Shown: one piece after another, positions 16,560-25,638 of the stretch | Numbering within the stretch: position 1 is the stretch's first letter | Layout of the letters: the number at the start of each line of letters is the position of its first letter | Source of the DNA: Fen-999 sp035505955 | GTDB lineage: Bacteria; Pseudomonadota; Gammaproteobacteria; Burkholderiales; Rhodocyclaceae | Assembly: GCA_035505955.1 (NCBI GenBank) | Contig: DATJQH010000138.1 | Location: 1 to 60,421 of the forward strand | Length of the DNA: 60,421 nucleotides | Direction: 5' to 3' | Program-made: the position numbers and the translations under genes | Notes under the pieces: model-generated | The model's database searches: none | What the model saw: only the letters and a program-made list of their open reading frames with translations | Told to the model about the DNA's origin: nothing

Positions 16560-16735
16560 CGTGCTCCTTGCGAAAGGCAAAGCTACGATCGAGTATAGCG
16601 CTCGACTTCGACCGCTACGCAAGTCAGGTTAACCGCGCGGATTGCAAACTTGTGTGACGCCGGGGGGGCGACAGAGCTAGGGCACTGGCATATAGTGCAG
16701 ACTGGCAATCGGCCAAAGAGAAAGGCCGGCCCCAC

Positions 16736-16752
16736 GCCCGGCAGCGCCGGGC
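16736..16752 (+). promoter_or_regulatory. Small GC-rich hairpin in the leader of the LysM gene
   Basis: GCCCGGC at 16736-16742 pairs with GCCGGGC at 16746-16752 around a three-base loop. It lies 28 bases before the LysM start, upstream of a ribosome site (CAGGAGAGCC). It may be a 5' leader structure or a chance feature of GC-rich DNA; no T run follows. The remainder of the 220-base gap shows nothing I can name. Confidence 0.3.
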
Positions 16753-16780
16753 AGGAACCCATCAGTACAGGAGAGCCACC

Positions 16781-17035
16781 ATGAGCATGGGCAACAGCAA
16801 CCCGGGCGACGACATGCCCGACTTCTCCGACGTCTCCAGCGGGTCGACCACGACGACCAGCAGCGCCGGCTCGTTCAAGGAATACACGATCGTCGCGGGC
16901 GATTCGTTGTCGAAGATCGCCAAGCGCGAGCTGGGCGACGCCAACGCCTGGCACAAGATCTTCGATGCCAACAAGGACATCATCAAGGACCCGAACAAGA
17001 TCTTCCCGGGACAGAAGATCAAGATTCCGCTCTGA
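16781..17035 (+). CDS. Small LysM-domain protein
   Basis: An 84-residue protein made of a serine/threonine-rich N terminus (1-33) and one LysM domain (35-84) with the motifs YTIVAGDSLSKIAKRELGD and IFPGQKIKIPL. LysM binds N-acetylglucosamine-containing glycans, mainly peptidoglycan. No signal peptide is evident, which places it near the YgaU/KbpC-type small LysM proteins. It is followed after 29 bases by a lipoprotein gene on the same strand, and the two may be co-transcribed. It starts after a good ribosome site (AGGAGAG). Confidence 0.85.
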   Translation: MSMGNSNPGDDMPDFSDVSSGSTTTTSSAGSFKEYTIVAGDSLSKIAKRELGDANAWHKIFDANKDIIKDPNKIFPGQKIKIPL

Positions 17036-17064
17036 CCTACCAATTTCGCAGAAAGGCCATCGTC

Positions 17065-17544
17065 ATGACACCGAATTTCAAGTCCACGCTCGCCCTCGTT
17101 GCGCTGATCGCGCTCTCCGCCTGCAGCAAGAAGGAAGCTCCGCCCGCACCGCCTCCACCGCCTGCTCCAGCAGCCGCGGCGCCGGCTCCTGCCCCGGCAC
17201 CGGTTGTCGAGCCGGTCTCGGTCAAGCAACTCGTGCTCGCCAACAAACTCGGCGCGGACAATAAAGCAGTCGCGCCCGCGACCGCGTTCGCCCCAGCCGA
17301 CACCATCTTTGCCGTGGTCGAGACTGCCGGCACCGGCAAGGCGACGCTGAAGGCGCTGTGGACTTTCCACAAGGGTGACAAGACGGCGCAGGTCAATGAA
17401 GCGCAGGAAGAACTGACGCTGGCCGGACCCGCCAGCACCGAGTTCCACATCAGCAAGCCGAGCGGCTGGCCCAAGGGCGACTATCAGGTGGAGATCTTCC
17501 TGAACGGAACCTCGGCAGCCACCGAGAAGTTCACCGTCAAGTAG
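17065..17544 (+). CDS. Proline/alanine-rich lipoprotein
   Basis: A 159-residue lipoprotein with a signal peptide and lipobox LSAC (lipidated cysteine near residue 20), then a low-complexity Pro/Ala linker (about 27-50) that could span the periplasm. A folded domain of about 100 residues follows, with a beta-rich pattern (FAPADTIFAVVETAGTG, then DYQVEIFLNG) suggesting an immunoglobulin-like fold. I do not recognise a named family. It ends beside the convergent topB gene, with a shared hairpin at the junction. Confidence 0.75.
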   Translation: MTPNFKSTLALVALIALSACSKKEAPPAPPPPPAPAAAAPAPAPAPVVEPVSVKQLVLANKLGADNKAVAPATAFAPADTIFAVVETAGTGKATLKALWTFHKGDKTAQVNEAQEELTLAGPASTEFHISKPSGWPKGDYQVEIFLNGTSAATEKFTVK

Positions 17545-17589
17545 TCAGGTCCTGCCGCGGCGCAGTTACTTCGCCGCGGGCTTCCTGAC
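17544..17589. terminator. Bidirectional hairpin between the lipoprotein and topB
   Basis: The inner stem is CCGCGGCG at 17555-17562 with CGCCGCGG at 17572-17579 and a nine-base loop. An outer arm, GTCAGG at 17544-17549 with CCTGAC at 17584-17589, can extend it. It spans the 21-base gap and covers the topB stop codon (TAA at 17566-17568). As a symmetrical structure between convergent genes it is a plausible shared terminator, though no T tract is visible. Confidence 0.6.
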
Positions 17590-20145
17590 CGCCTTGCGCG
17601 CCGGCTTCACCGCCGGCGCTTTTGTTTCTGACGGCGTACCACCGGGGCTGACTTTTCGCGCCGCCTTGGCCTCGGTCGCCTTCGCGCCAGTTTTCGCACC
17701 GGCCTTGGGCGCGCGTGCCTCGAACTCGAAGCCGACCTTGCCATCGGCGCCGCGGACGAGGTAAGCCGAGAACTTCTTCTTCGTGCGGTTCGAGATGAAG
17801 CCCTTCAGCAGGTTGGTCCTGCCGGTCTCCAGCAATCGAGCCATCTCGGCGCGCGAAATTTCCTGTTGCAGGATGATCTTGCCTGAGCGGAAGTCGCAGG
17901 ACTTCGCGGCACCGACTGCCTTCTCGCACACATAAGCCATGCCGTGTTCGAAGACGCGAGACCTGCACTTCGGGCACTCGCCGAGCGGTTCCTGGCCCGA
18001 GAAGTCGACTTCTTCACCTTCGCCCTCCGCGTCGGCATTGCCGAAGTCGAATTCAGGCATGTGCTCGTCGTTGAGCTTGATCATGGCCGCGAAAGCGCGC
18101 CCCATCTTGCTGCGGAAGCCCTGCAGCGGGCCGATGACGCGCTTGGCGAGCAACTCCTCGATCTCCTCGGGTTCCCACTGGCGGCCGGCGATGACCTTCC
18201 AGAGCTTATAGTCGCATTTCTCGCATTCGAAGCGCTTGTAAGTTTCGCGGATGGTGCCGCCGCAGCGCGGGCAGGGCGTCGCCAGCGAGCCGAACGTGCC
18301 CTCGGGCAGTTCGCCCTTCTTGATGCGGTCGACCATCACCTGCGTCTGCTCGACGATGTGGCTCATGAACTCGTCGCGCTTCAGGCGGCCGTGCTCGATT
18401 TCCTTGAGTTTCCACTCCCAGGTGCCCGTCAGTTCCGGCGAGCGGATCTCGTCGATGCCAAGCTTCTCCAGCGCGAACAGCAGCGAGAACGCCTTGGCGG
18501 TCGGCTGCAACTCGCGGCCATTGCGATGCACATATTCCTCGAAGATCAGACCCTCGATGATGGCAGCCCGCGTCGCGGGCGTGCCCAGGCCTCGCTCCGA
18601 CATCGCCTCGCGCAACTCTTCGTCCTCGACCAGCTTGCCGGCGCCTTCCATGGCCGAGAGCAGCGTTGCCTCGTTGAAGCGGGCCGGCGGCTGCGTCGCC
18701 TTGGCCTTCACCTCGATGTCGTTGGCCCAGACGCGTTCCTTGGGCTGCAGCGGGGGCAGGTTCGGGTTCTGGTCTTCCTCCTGCGCTTCCTTGCCGTAAA
18801 CCGAAAGCCAGCCCGGAATGACCAGCACCTTGCCTTCGGTCTTGAACGCTTCCTTCTCGACGCGCGTGATCCGTGTGGTGATGTTGTACTCGGCCGCCGG
18901 GTAGAACACGGCAAGGAAGCGCTTGGTGACGAGGTCGTAAACCTTCTGCTCGGCTTCCGACAGATGCTTCGGCTCGGTACCGGTCGGGATGATTGCGAAG
19001 TGGTCGGAGATCTTGGTGTTGTTGAAGATGCGCTTGTTCGGATGCACCCAGCCGTTCTTGGCAATCTCCGCTGCAAAGCGCGCGTAGGGCGTCTCGGCGA
19101 AGCTCTTCAGCGTGTCCTTCACGGCACCGAGATAGTCCTCGGGCAGGTGGCGCGAATCGGTGCGCGGGTAGGTCAGCACCTTGTGCTTCTCGTAGAGCGC
19201 TTGTGCAATCGAAAGCGTCGTCTTCGCGGAGAAACCGAAGCGGCCGTTGGCGTCGCGCTGCAGCGACGTCAGGTCGAACAGCAGCGGCGACAATTCGGTT
19301 TTGGGCTTGCTTTCTTCCGTGACTTCGCCGTGCTTGCCAAGGCACTTGGTCCGGATGGCGTCGGCCTTTGCCTTCTCCCAAAGACGTTCGGCCTTGGCGT
19401 GCTCGTCGTCGGACTTCTTGAATTTCTCGTCGAACCAGCGGCCGCGATATGTGCCCGCGACGGCCTTGAACTCGGCTTCGACTTCCCAATAGTCGCGCGA
19501 CACAAATTCCTTGATGCGCCGCTCGCGCTCGACCAGGATGGCCAGCGTCGGGGTCTGCACGCGGCCCACCGTCGTCTTGTAGAAGCCGCCTTCCTGCGAA
19601 TTGAAGGCGGTCATGGCGCGCGTGCCGTTGATGCCGATCAGCCAGTCGGCCTCGGAGCGGCAACGTGCGGCATCGGCCAGCGGCAGCATCTCCTTGTCCG
19701 AGCGCAGGCGGGCGAAGCCGTCCCGGATGGCGTTGGCCGTCATCGACTGCAGCCACAGACGCCGGATCGGCTTGTCGGTCTTGGCATGCTGCACGACGTA
19801 GCGGAAGATCAACTCGCCCTCGCGGCCCGCGTCGCAGGCGTTCACCAGCCCGGTGACGTCCTTGCGCTTGATCAGTCTCGCCAGCACTTTCAGGCGGTCA
19901 GCCGTCTTCTCGATGGGGTTTAGCGCGAAGTGCGGCGGAATCACCGGCAGATGCGTGAAGGTCCACTTGCCGCGCTTGACCTCGTATTCCTCGGGGACGG
20001 TCAGCTCCAGCAGGTGGCCGATGGCCGAGGAGAGCACGTAGTCTTCGCTCTCGAAGTAGTCACCCGAACGCGTGAATCCGCCGATCGCCTTGGCGATATC
20101 CTGGGCGACGGAAGGCTTTTCGGCAATGATCAGTTGCTTGCTCAT
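17566..20145 (-). CDS. topB: DNA topoisomerase III
   Basis: An 859-residue type IA topoisomerase that cleaves and rejoins single DNA strands, resolving recombination and replication intermediates. The TOPRIM domain (1-150) has EKPSVA at 9-14 and the acidic motif DAGREGE at 105-111; the active-site tyrosine is Y326 in LTYPRTDSRHLP. The C-terminal region has zinc-binding segments (CPRCGG...CEKC and CPKC...C) and then a basic Lys/Ala-rich tail. The start at 20145 gives the family N terminus MSKQLIIAEKPSVA. A dispersed repeat encodes residues about 831-838 (KVSPGGTP) in the disordered tail, a site that tolerates insertion. It lies 59 bases after smg. Confidence 0.95.
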   Translation of the reverse strand: MSKQLIIAEKPSVAQDIAKAIGGFTRSGDYFESEDYVLSSAIGHLLELTVPEEYEVKRGKWTFTHLPVIPPHFALNPIEKTADRLKVLARLIKRKDVTGLVNACDAGREGELIFRYVVQHAKTDKPIRRLWLQSMTANAIRDGFARLRSDKEMLPLADAARCRSEADWLIGINGTRAMTAFNSQEGGFYKTTVGRVQTPTLAILVERERRIKEFVSRDYWEVEAEFKAVAGTYRGRWFDEKFKKSDDEHAKAERLWEKAKADAIRTKCLGKHGEVTEESKPKTELSPLLFDLTSLQRDANGRFGFSAKTTLSIAQALYEKHKVLTYPRTDSRHLPEDYLGAVKDTLKSFAETPYARFAAEIAKNGWVHPNKRIFNNTKISDHFAIIPTGTEPKHLSEAEQKVYDLVTKRFLAVFYPAAEYNITTRITRVEKEAFKTEGKVLVIPGWLSVYGKEAQEEDQNPNLPPLQPKERVWANDIEVKAKATQPPARFNEATLLSAMEGAGKLVEDEELREAMSERGLGTPATRAAIIEGLIFEEYVHRNGRELQPTAKAFSLLFALEKLGIDEIRSPELTGTWEWKLKEIEHGRLKRDEFMSHIVEQTQVMVDRIKKGELPEGTFGSLATPCPRCGGTIRETYKRFECEKCDYKLWKVIAGRQWEPEEIEELLAKRVIGPLQGFRSKMGRAFAAMIKLNDEHMPEFDFGNADAEGEGEEVDFSGQEPLGECPKCRSRVFEHGMAYVCEKAVGAAKSCDFRSGKIILQQEISRAEMARLLETGRTNLLKGFISNRTKKKFSAYLVRGADGKVGFEFEARAPKAGAKTGAKATEAKAARKVSPGGTPSETKAPAVKPARKAVRKPAAK
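17633..17655 (+). repeat. Dispersed 23-bp repeat, copy 2 (inside topB)
   Basis: Left arm GGCGTACCAC, middle CGG, right arm GGCTGACTTT. It lies antisense to topB and is read in frame as KVSPGGTP in the basic C-terminal tail. The two bases before it (AC) match those before copies 1, 3, 5 and 6. Confidence 0.85.
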
Positions 20146-20204
20146 GGCATGGCGGGACCGGGTGGAGCGGCGCATCATAAGCGCGCCCTGCCTGCGCTGG
20201 CAAG

Positions 20205-20678
20205 TCAGTGCATCAGCGGCGGGGCGTCTTCGGGGTCGTCGTCGAGCAGATCGTCGAACACCAGATTGTCGAGCGACAGCTCGCGTCGCCACATCACCAT
20301 CAGGACGATCACTTTGAATTTGGCGAGCGAAATCGCGGGCCGGTCGGCCGTGTCGGCGGCCAGGGCGCGCTCGATGATCAACTCGCGGGCCGACGCGTCG
20401 ATGGCGTTGGCCGACTCGAGGAAGGCCAGGTAGCCGCGGCACTCGCGCGACAGCGCGGCCATCTCATCCTCGCCGTACACGCGCTGGCTGCCGGCCGCGG
20501 GCGGTACGCGCAAACCGAGTTCCTGCTGCGCCTGTTCCAGGCCTTCCAGCCAGCGCAGGGCGTCGAAAATCGCCTCGTCGTCGAATCCGGCGGCCGAGAG
20601 CTTGCGCGCGAGGGCGTCCGGCGCCGGACAGGCACTGGGCAGATAGTTTTCGAATACGTAAACCAGGACGTCGAACAT
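20205..20678 (-). CDS. smg: Smg-family protein (DUF494)
   Basis: A 157-residue protein of the Smg/DUF494 family. I place the start at the ATG at 20678 (MFDVLVYVFENYL), matching the family N terminus; two GTG codons just upstream are less likely. The conserved C-terminal segment LAKFKVIVLMVMWRREL is present, followed by an acidic tail. Smg has no established biochemical function, but it is consistently located next to dprA and a type IA topoisomerase in gamma- and betaproteobacteria, exactly as here: dprA ends eight bases before it and topB follows. Confidence 0.88.
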   Translation of the reverse strand: MFDVLVYVFENYLPSACPAPDALARKLSAAGFDDEAIFDALRWLEGLEQAQQELGLRVPPAAGSQRVYGEDEMAALSRECRGYLAFLESANAIDASARELIIERALAADTADRPAISLAKFKVIVLMVMWRRELSLDNLVFDDLLDDDPEDAPPLMH

Positions 20679-20686
20679 CACCACGC

Positions 20687-21790
20687 TCAGGCTATGCGCT
20701 GCGGTACCCGCTGATAACGGCCGCCGGGTAGCTGCGCTACATGGCCGTCAAGCTCCAACGGCAACAGCATTGCAAGCAGCCTGTCAGCCGTCAAGCCCGA
20801 ACGCACCGAAAGAGTATCGAGATCGCAGGGATCATAGCCCATCGCCTCCAGCAGGCGCGCGCTTTCCGGGTCGCCCGGATCCGTCGGTGCAGCGGCCGGC
20901 GCGCTGGCGACGACCGCTTGCCAGCGCAGCTCCTCGAGGATGTCCTCGGCACGTTCGACGAGCTTGGCGCCCTGCCTGATAAGCTTGTGGCAGCCTTTCG
21001 ACAGCGGCGAATGGATCGAGCCGGGAATGGCGAAGACATCGCGTCCGGCCTCCGCCGCCAGGCGCGCCGTGATCAGCGAGCCGCTTCGTTCCGCGGCCTC
21101 GACGACGAGGCAGCCGCGCGCAAGACCGGCGATGATGCGGTTGCGGCGTGGGAAATTGGCGGCGAGCGCGGGCGTCCCGAGCGAAAACTCGCTGATGATG
21201 ACGCCCCGCTCCGCGATGTCGCGCGCCAACGCCTCGTTTCGCGACGGATAGAGGCGATCGGCCCCGGTGCCGATCACGGCGATGGTCGATCCTCTATGGG
21301 CCAGCGCGCCCCGATGCGCGGCAGCGTCGATACCCAGCGCCAGGCCACTGATGATCGTCAGGCCTGCGGCCGACAGGGCGGCGGCGAAGGCTTCGGCAGT
21401 GGCTTCGCCCTGGCGGGTGGCCGAACGCGAACCGACGATGGCGATGGCCGGCCGGTTGAGCAGTTCAAGTATGCCCCGGGCGTAGATCAGCACCGGCGGG
21501 TCGTCGGCGTTCAGCAGCGCTTGCGGGTACTCCGGGTCGGCGAGCGTGAGAATGTGATTGCCGGGCTCCCCGGCCCAGGCCATCGCGGCATCGATCTCGG
21601 CCCCGCACTCGTGGCTGATGAGGCGTTCCGCCAGTGAGTTTCCGATGACCGACCGCAACGCGCCGGCAGGCGCGCCAAAGATGGCATCGGGCAGGCCAAA
21701 GGCCTTCAGAAGCTGGCGCTGCGTTTCCCCGCCGACGCCCGGGACTAGCGTCAGGCGCAGCCAGTCACGCAGCGCGACATCGATGGTCAC
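20687..21790 (-). CDS. dprA: DNA-processing protein DprA
   Basis: A 367-residue protein starting at GTG (21790). A SAM-like helical domain (1-75) is followed by the Rossmann-fold DprA domain (about 80-290) with IAIVGSRSATRQGE, SGLALGIDAAAHRGAL and FPRRNRIIAGLA, and a C-terminal winged-helix-like domain. DprA binds incoming single-stranded DNA during natural transformation and loads RecA. Its presence is compatible with competence but not proof of it, since dprA is widespread. It lies 12 bases after the LysM gene and just before smg. Confidence 0.93.
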   Translation of the reverse strand: MTIDVALRDWLRLTLVPGVGGETQRQLLKAFGLPDAIFGAPAGALRSVIGNSLAERLISHECGAEIDAAMAWAGEPGNHILTLADPEYPQALLNADDPPVLIYARGILELLNRPAIAIVGSRSATRQGEATAEAFAAALSAAGLTIISGLALGIDAAAHRGALAHRGSTIAVIGTGADRLYPSRNEALARDIAERGVIISEFSLGTPALAANFPRRNRIIAGLARGCLVVEAAERSGSLITARLAAEAGRDVFAIPGSIHSPLSKGCHKLIRQGAKLVERAEDILEELRWQAVVASAPAAAPTDPGDPESARLLEAMGYDPCDLDTLSVRSGLTADRLLAMLLPLELDGHVAQLPGGRYQRVPQRIA

Positions 21791-21802
21791 GCCGGAATTG
21801 CG

Positions 21803-22843
21803 TCAGGGCGTTTGAACGATGTCGTTCGGAATGACCGGGCGTGAGCTTTCCATCACCAGGCCGTAGGACACGCGGTCGAAGACACGGAAGACGAACAGCA
21901 GGCCAAAACGCTCGTCGGGAATCTTGGCCGACACCTTGGTGTTGTCGTCGAAGCGGTTGGTCACGGTTTCACCGGCGCGGTAGATCGCCAGCACCTGGCC
22001 GAGGTCAACGCCGTCCTGCTTGCCCCGCGTTATGGACACGATCGAATACTTGCCGGCTTCGCCGACGCCGCCGTAAATACCGATGATGCGGCCCTTGATT
22101 GAAGTACTGGGCGCGTGCGGTATGTAATTCACCACTTCCGGCTTGTTCACCGCCACCAGGCTGTCGCCGCGGCCGACCTCGAGTTTCGAAGTGACGAGTT
22201 CCAGCGTCGTGGCCTCGTCGTCCTTGGCCTCGCGCGTGACGCGCGCGCTGCCGAGGTACACCGCCTCGTAGCCGAGCACTTCGCCGCTCTCCGGGTCCGC
22301 CAGCACGCGGCCGGGGCGATACAGCTGCCACATCGGAGCCGCCGGACTCGTGATGCCGTTGGCGTACAGCTTGTTGCCGGGGCCGACATTGACGCGGTTC
22401 TCCTCGGTGGCGACCACGCGCGGGCCGCCTGACAGGCCGTTGCGTTCGATCACCAGCGGTTGCGACAGGAAGGGCTCGATGACGTTCTGCGGTATCGTCG
22501 GAATCGCATCGCGGTCGCGATCGGTGTAGATCTTCGGCTCGGCCTTGTACACAGTGCCCAGTTTGAGCTGCGGATCGCCGCCCGCGCCGTTGCGGTCGAG
22601 GACGACCAGCTGCCCCGGATAGATCCGGTGCGGATTGCGGATCTGCTCGTCGTTCATCCGCCAGATCTCCGGCCAGCGGTAGGGATCCTTGAGGAACTGG
22701 GAGGATATGCCCCAGAGCGTATCCCCCTTGACGACCAAGTGACGGTCGGGCGCATCGGGCGCCAGTTCCAGCGGTGCAGCACTCTGGGCGACCGCCCAGC
22801 CGGTTGAAAGGGAGAGGAACAGCGCAGATATAATGCGTCGCAT
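21803..22843 (-). CDS. Exported LysM-domain protein next to dprA
   Basis: A 346-residue protein with a signal peptide (MRRIISALFLSLSTGWAVAQ) and one LysM domain (about 36-85: LVVKGDTLWGISSQFLKD, then NPHRIYPGQLVVL). The remaining 250 residues are beta-rich and of unnamed type. Betaproteobacteria typically carry this gene directly upstream of dprA, as here. It probably binds peptidoglycan in the periplasm. It is divergent from def with a 92-base gap. The biological role is unknown. Confidence 0.85.
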   Translation of the reverse strand: MRRIISALFLSLSTGWAVAQSAAPLELAPDAPDRHLVVKGDTLWGISSQFLKDPYRWPEIWRMNDEQIRNPHRIYPGQLVVLDRNGAGGDPQLKLGTVYKAEPKIYTDRDRDAIPTIPQNVIEPFLSQPLVIERNGLSGGPRVVATEENRVNVGPGNKLYANGITSPAAPMWQLYRPGRVLADPESGEVLGYEAVYLGSARVTREAKDDEATTLELVTSKLEVGRGDSLVAVNKPEVVNYIPHAPSTSIKGRIIGIYGGVGEAGKYSIVSITRGKQDGVDLGQVLAIYRAGETVTNRFDDNTKVSAKIPDERFGLLFVFRVFDRVSYGLVMESSRPVIPNDIVQTP

Positions 22844-22935
22844 GGCCGAATCCTTTGTTGACGCCGGTTGTCAAAACTGAAATATCGATTCTGCCGGCAA
22901 ATACTTTAGGCCTCAATGATAGCACCGGACCTTTT

Positions 22936-23439
22936 ATGGCTTTATTGCCCATTTTGCGCTACCCGGATCCGCGCTTGCACAAGAAGGCGGCGCCGATCGC
23001 TCACGTCAATGCCGAAATCCGCAAATTGGCCGCCGACATGGCCGAAACCATGTACGCGGCGCCGGGCATCGGCCTGGCCGCGACGCAGGTCGATGTGCAC
23101 AAGCAGTTGATCGTCATCGATGTGTCCGAGGACAAATCGCAGCTCCTGACCCTGATCAATCCGGAGCTCCTGTCGCGCGCGGGCGAGTTCGAGGGCGAGG
23201 AAGGCTGCCTCTCGGTCCCAGGCATCTACGAGAAAGTGACGCGCGCGCAGAAGGTCAGGGTGCGTGCGCTGGGGCTTGATGGCAAACCGTTCGAGATGGA
23301 AGCGGAGGACCTGCTGGCCGTCTGCATCCAGCACGAAATGGACCACCTGCAGGGCAAGGTGTTCGTCGAGTACCTGTCGCAGCTCAAACAGACGCGAATC
23401 AAGTCCAAACTGGCGAAGCAAGCCAGAATCACGGCGTGA
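22936..23439 (+). CDS. def: Peptide deformylase
   Basis: A 167-residue metalloenzyme that removes the formyl group from N-terminal formyl-methionine of new proteins. The three family motifs are present: GIGLAATQ (near 46-53), EGCLSVPG (near 92-99, with the metal-binding cysteine) and QHEMDHLQG (near 135-143, with both metal histidines and the catalytic glutamate). The start at 22936 gives the usual N terminus MALLPILRYPDPRL. It overlaps fmt by four bases (GTGA), the standard def-fmt pair. Confidence 0.96.
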   Translation: MALLPILRYPDPRLHKKAAPIAHVNAEIRKLAADMAETMYAAPGIGLAATQVDVHKQLIVIDVSEDKSQLLTLINPELLSRAGEFEGEEGCLSVPGIYEKVTRAQKVRVRALGLDGKPFEMEAEDLLAVCIQHEMDHLQGKVFVEYLSQLKQTRIKSKLAKQARITA

Positions 23440-24365
23440 AGGTTGCCTTCGCCGGCACGCCGGAATTCGCGCGCGTCGCCCTCGAAGCGATTCTGGCGGC
23501 GGGCTTCGAAGCCCCGCTGGTCCTGACGCAGCCGGACCGCCCGTCCGGTCGGGGTCAGAAACTCCGGGCAAGCCCCGTCAAACAGTTGGCGGTCGACCAT
23601 GGCATCCCGGTTCATCAACCCGAGCGACTGCGGGATCCGGCCACCCACGCGCCGCTGATCCAGGCCGCCCCGGACCTGCTGGTCGTGGCCGCTTACGGCC
23701 TCATCCTGCCGCAGGTTGTGCTGGACATTCCCCGGCTGGGCTGCCTGAACATCCACGCATCGCTGTTGCCGCGCTGGCGCGGCGCCGCGCCGATCCAGCG
23801 CGCCATCGAGGCTGGCGACCGCGAGACCGGCGTCACGATCATGCGCATGGAAGCCGGGCTCGATACCGGTCCGATGCTGCTCGGGGAAAGCCTGCCGATC
23901 GCCGAAGACGACAGCACGGCGACCCTGCATGACAAGCTGGCGGTCCTTGGAGGGCGGCTGATCGTGCGGGCGTTGCAGAACATCGGGACGCTCGTGCCGA
24001 CGCCCCAGCCTGCCGAAGGCGTGACCTACGCCAACAAGATCGACAAGAGCGAGGCGCCACTCGACTTTCGCCGCCCGGCGGCCGAGCTGGCGCGCCGCAT
24101 CCGGGCCTTCGACCCCTTTCCCGGCGCCACGGCCGCGGTCGGGGAAACGACCGTCAAAGTCTGGCACGCGCGGGCGGAGGCCGGTTCCGGCCAGCCCGGT
24201 ACCGTGCTGGCCTCAAATGCCGCCGGCATCGTGGTTGCGTGCGGCGAAGGCGCGCTGCGCCTGACCGAGCTGCAGAAGCCGGGCGGTCGGCGCGTTCCCG
24301 TGAGCGACTTCCTGCACGGCTTCATGCTGGCGGCCGGCGCGCGCTTCGAAACGCCGGGCGGCTGA
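23436..24365 (+). CDS. fmt: Methionyl-tRNA formyltransferase
   Basis: A 309-residue enzyme that formylates initiator Met-tRNA using 10-formyl-tetrahydrofolate. It starts at GTG in an overlap with def. The N-terminal Rossmann domain has VAFAGTPEFA, the catalytic segment LNIHASLLPRWRGAAPIQ (with the conserved Asn and His) and MRMEAGLDTGPML with the catalytic aspartate. The C-terminal OB-like tRNA-binding domain follows from about residue 205. It is directly followed by rsmB, the conserved order def-fmt-rsmB. Confidence 0.96.
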   Translation: MKVAFAGTPEFARVALEAILAAGFEAPLVLTQPDRPSGRGQKLRASPVKQLAVDHGIPVHQPERLRDPATHAPLIQAAPDLLVVAAYGLILPQVVLDIPRLGCLNIHASLLPRWRGAAPIQRAIEAGDRETGVTIMRMEAGLDTGPMLLGESLPIAEDDSTATLHDKLAVLGGRLIVRALQNIGTLVPTPQPAEGVTYANKIDKSEAPLDFRRPAAELARRIRAFDPFPGATAAVGETTVKVWHARAEAGSGQPGTVLASNAAGIVVACGEGALRLTELQKPGGRRVPVSDFLHGFMLAAGARFETPGG

Positions 24366-24369
24366 CCGC

Positions 24370-25638
24370 ATGCCGGCCGGATCGCTCGCGCACGGGCTGC
24401 GCGCCGCCGCGCGGGCCGTGGCGGCGGTCATCAGCGGCCGCAACCTGGACGCTGCCCTGATGTCCCTGAAGCTCGAGCCTTCCAGCCGACCCGCGGTCAT
24501 GGATCTCGCCTATGGCGCGCTGCGCCGCTTCGGCCGCGGCGATTTCCTGCTGGCGCGACTGATGGCGCGGCCGCCTGCCGATCCCGCCGTGCGCGGCCTG
24601 CTGCTCGCGTCGCTCTATCGCCTGGAGGAGCGGCCAGACGATGCGCACACGACGGTCGACCAGGCCGTGACGGCGGCGCAAGGGTTCGCCAATGGCAGCT
24701 ACAAGGGACTCGTGAATGGCGTTCTGCGCAACTTCCTGCGGCGGTACGACGAACTGGCGTCAGCCGCCCTGACTGACGACGTCGCACACCATCAGCATCC
24801 GTCGTGGTGGCTGGAGCGCCTGCGCGCCGAGCATCCTGCGGACTGGCAGGCGATCGTCCAGGCGGGCAACGAGCGGCCACCCATGACCCTGCGCGTCAAC
24901 GCACGGCGTACCACGGGGGCTGACTTTCGGGTCGAGCTCGAAGGCGCCGGCATCGAAGCCACCATGCTGGGTGACGAAGCCATGCGGCTCGCGCGGCCGT
25001 TACCGGTGGAACGCCTGCCCGGCTTTGCCGAAGGCCGCGTGTCCGTGCAGGATTGGGGTGCCCAGCAGGCCGCACCATTGCTCGATGCCCGACCGGGCAT
25101 GCGCGTGCTCGACGCCTGCGCGGCGCCGGGCGGCAAGACGGCGCACTTGCTCGAACGCAACGACATCGTGCTCACCGCCCTCGACGCGGATCCCGCACGC
25201 GCCGCGCGTATCGACGAAAACCTGCGCCGCTTGGGGCTTGGCGCCGAGATCAAGATTGCGGACTGCCGCGATCCGGGCGCGTGGTGGGACGGGCAGCCGT
25301 TCGACCGGATTCTCGCTGACGTACCTTGTTCCGCTTCCGGCGTCGTGCGGCGGCATCCCGACATCAAGTGGTTGCGGCGACCCGACGATATCGCCGGGTT
25401 TGCGGCCGCACAGCGGGAAATCGCCGACGCCTTATGGCAGACGCTGGCGCCCGGTGGCAGAATGCTGTATGCAACCTGTTCACTGTTCGCCGAGGAGAAC
25501 GGCAAGCAGGTCGCGGCTTTCGTCGCCCGCCACACGGACGCGCAACGGTTGCCGACCTATCGCAATGACAACGAATGGCAACTGATTCCGAATGCCGACC
25601 AGGATGGCTTCTATTACGCGCTCATTGCGAAGCGCTAG
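24370..25638 (+). CDS. rsmB: 16S rRNA cytosine-967 C5-methyltransferase
   Basis: A 422-residue SAM-dependent rRNA methyltransferase with an N-terminal NusB-like domain (1-140) and a catalytic domain with the SAM-binding motif APGGKTAHLLE, the catalytic-loop motif DVPCSASGVVRRHPDIKW and the nucleophile motif YATCSLF. The dispersed repeat encodes residues about 179-186 (RRTTGADF), in a segment where other RsmB proteins have a similar-length NRRRTT-like sequence. The copy therefore seems to overwrite codons rather than lengthen the protein. The gene lies four bases after fmt and overlaps the next gene. Confidence 0.94.
   Translation: MPAGSLAHGLRAAARAVAAVISGRNLDAALMSLKLEPSSRPAVMDLAYGALRRFGRGDFLLARLMARPPADPAVRGLLLASLYRLEERPDDAHTTVDQAVTAAQGFANGSYKGLVNGVLRNFLRRYDELASAALTDDVAHHQHPSWWLERLRAEHPADWQAIVQAGNERPPMTLRVNARRTTGADFRVELEGAGIEATMLGDEAMRLARPLPVERLPGFAEGRVSVQDWGAQQAAPLLDARPGMRVLDACAAPGGKTAHLLERNDIVLTALDADPARAARIDENLRRLGLGAEIKIADCRDPGAWWDGQPFDRILADVPCSASGVVRRHPDIKWLRRPDDIAGFAAAQREIADALWQTLAPGGRMLYATCSLFAEENGKQVAAFVARHTDAQRLPTYRNDNEWQLIPNADQDGFYYALIAKR
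24905..24927 (+). repeat. Dispersed 23-bp repeat, copy 3 (inside rsmB)
   Basis: Left arm GGCGTACCAC, middle GGG, right arm GGCTGACTTT, preceded by AC. It lies in the sense orientation of rsmB and is read in frame as RRTTGADF, with no stop codon or frameshift. Confidence 0.85.

Noticed and set aside
17065..17544. Repeat-derived Pro/Ala linker in the lipoprotein
   Set aside because: Low-complexity linkers are common in lipoproteins and no dispersed-repeat copy or tandem DNA unit underlies it.
22858..22874. TTGAC-N7-GTCAA inverted repeat in the LysM gene-def gap
   Set aside because: The seven-base spacer does not fit FNR/CRP geometry, and it could be part of ordinary promoter sequence; there is not enough to call a site.
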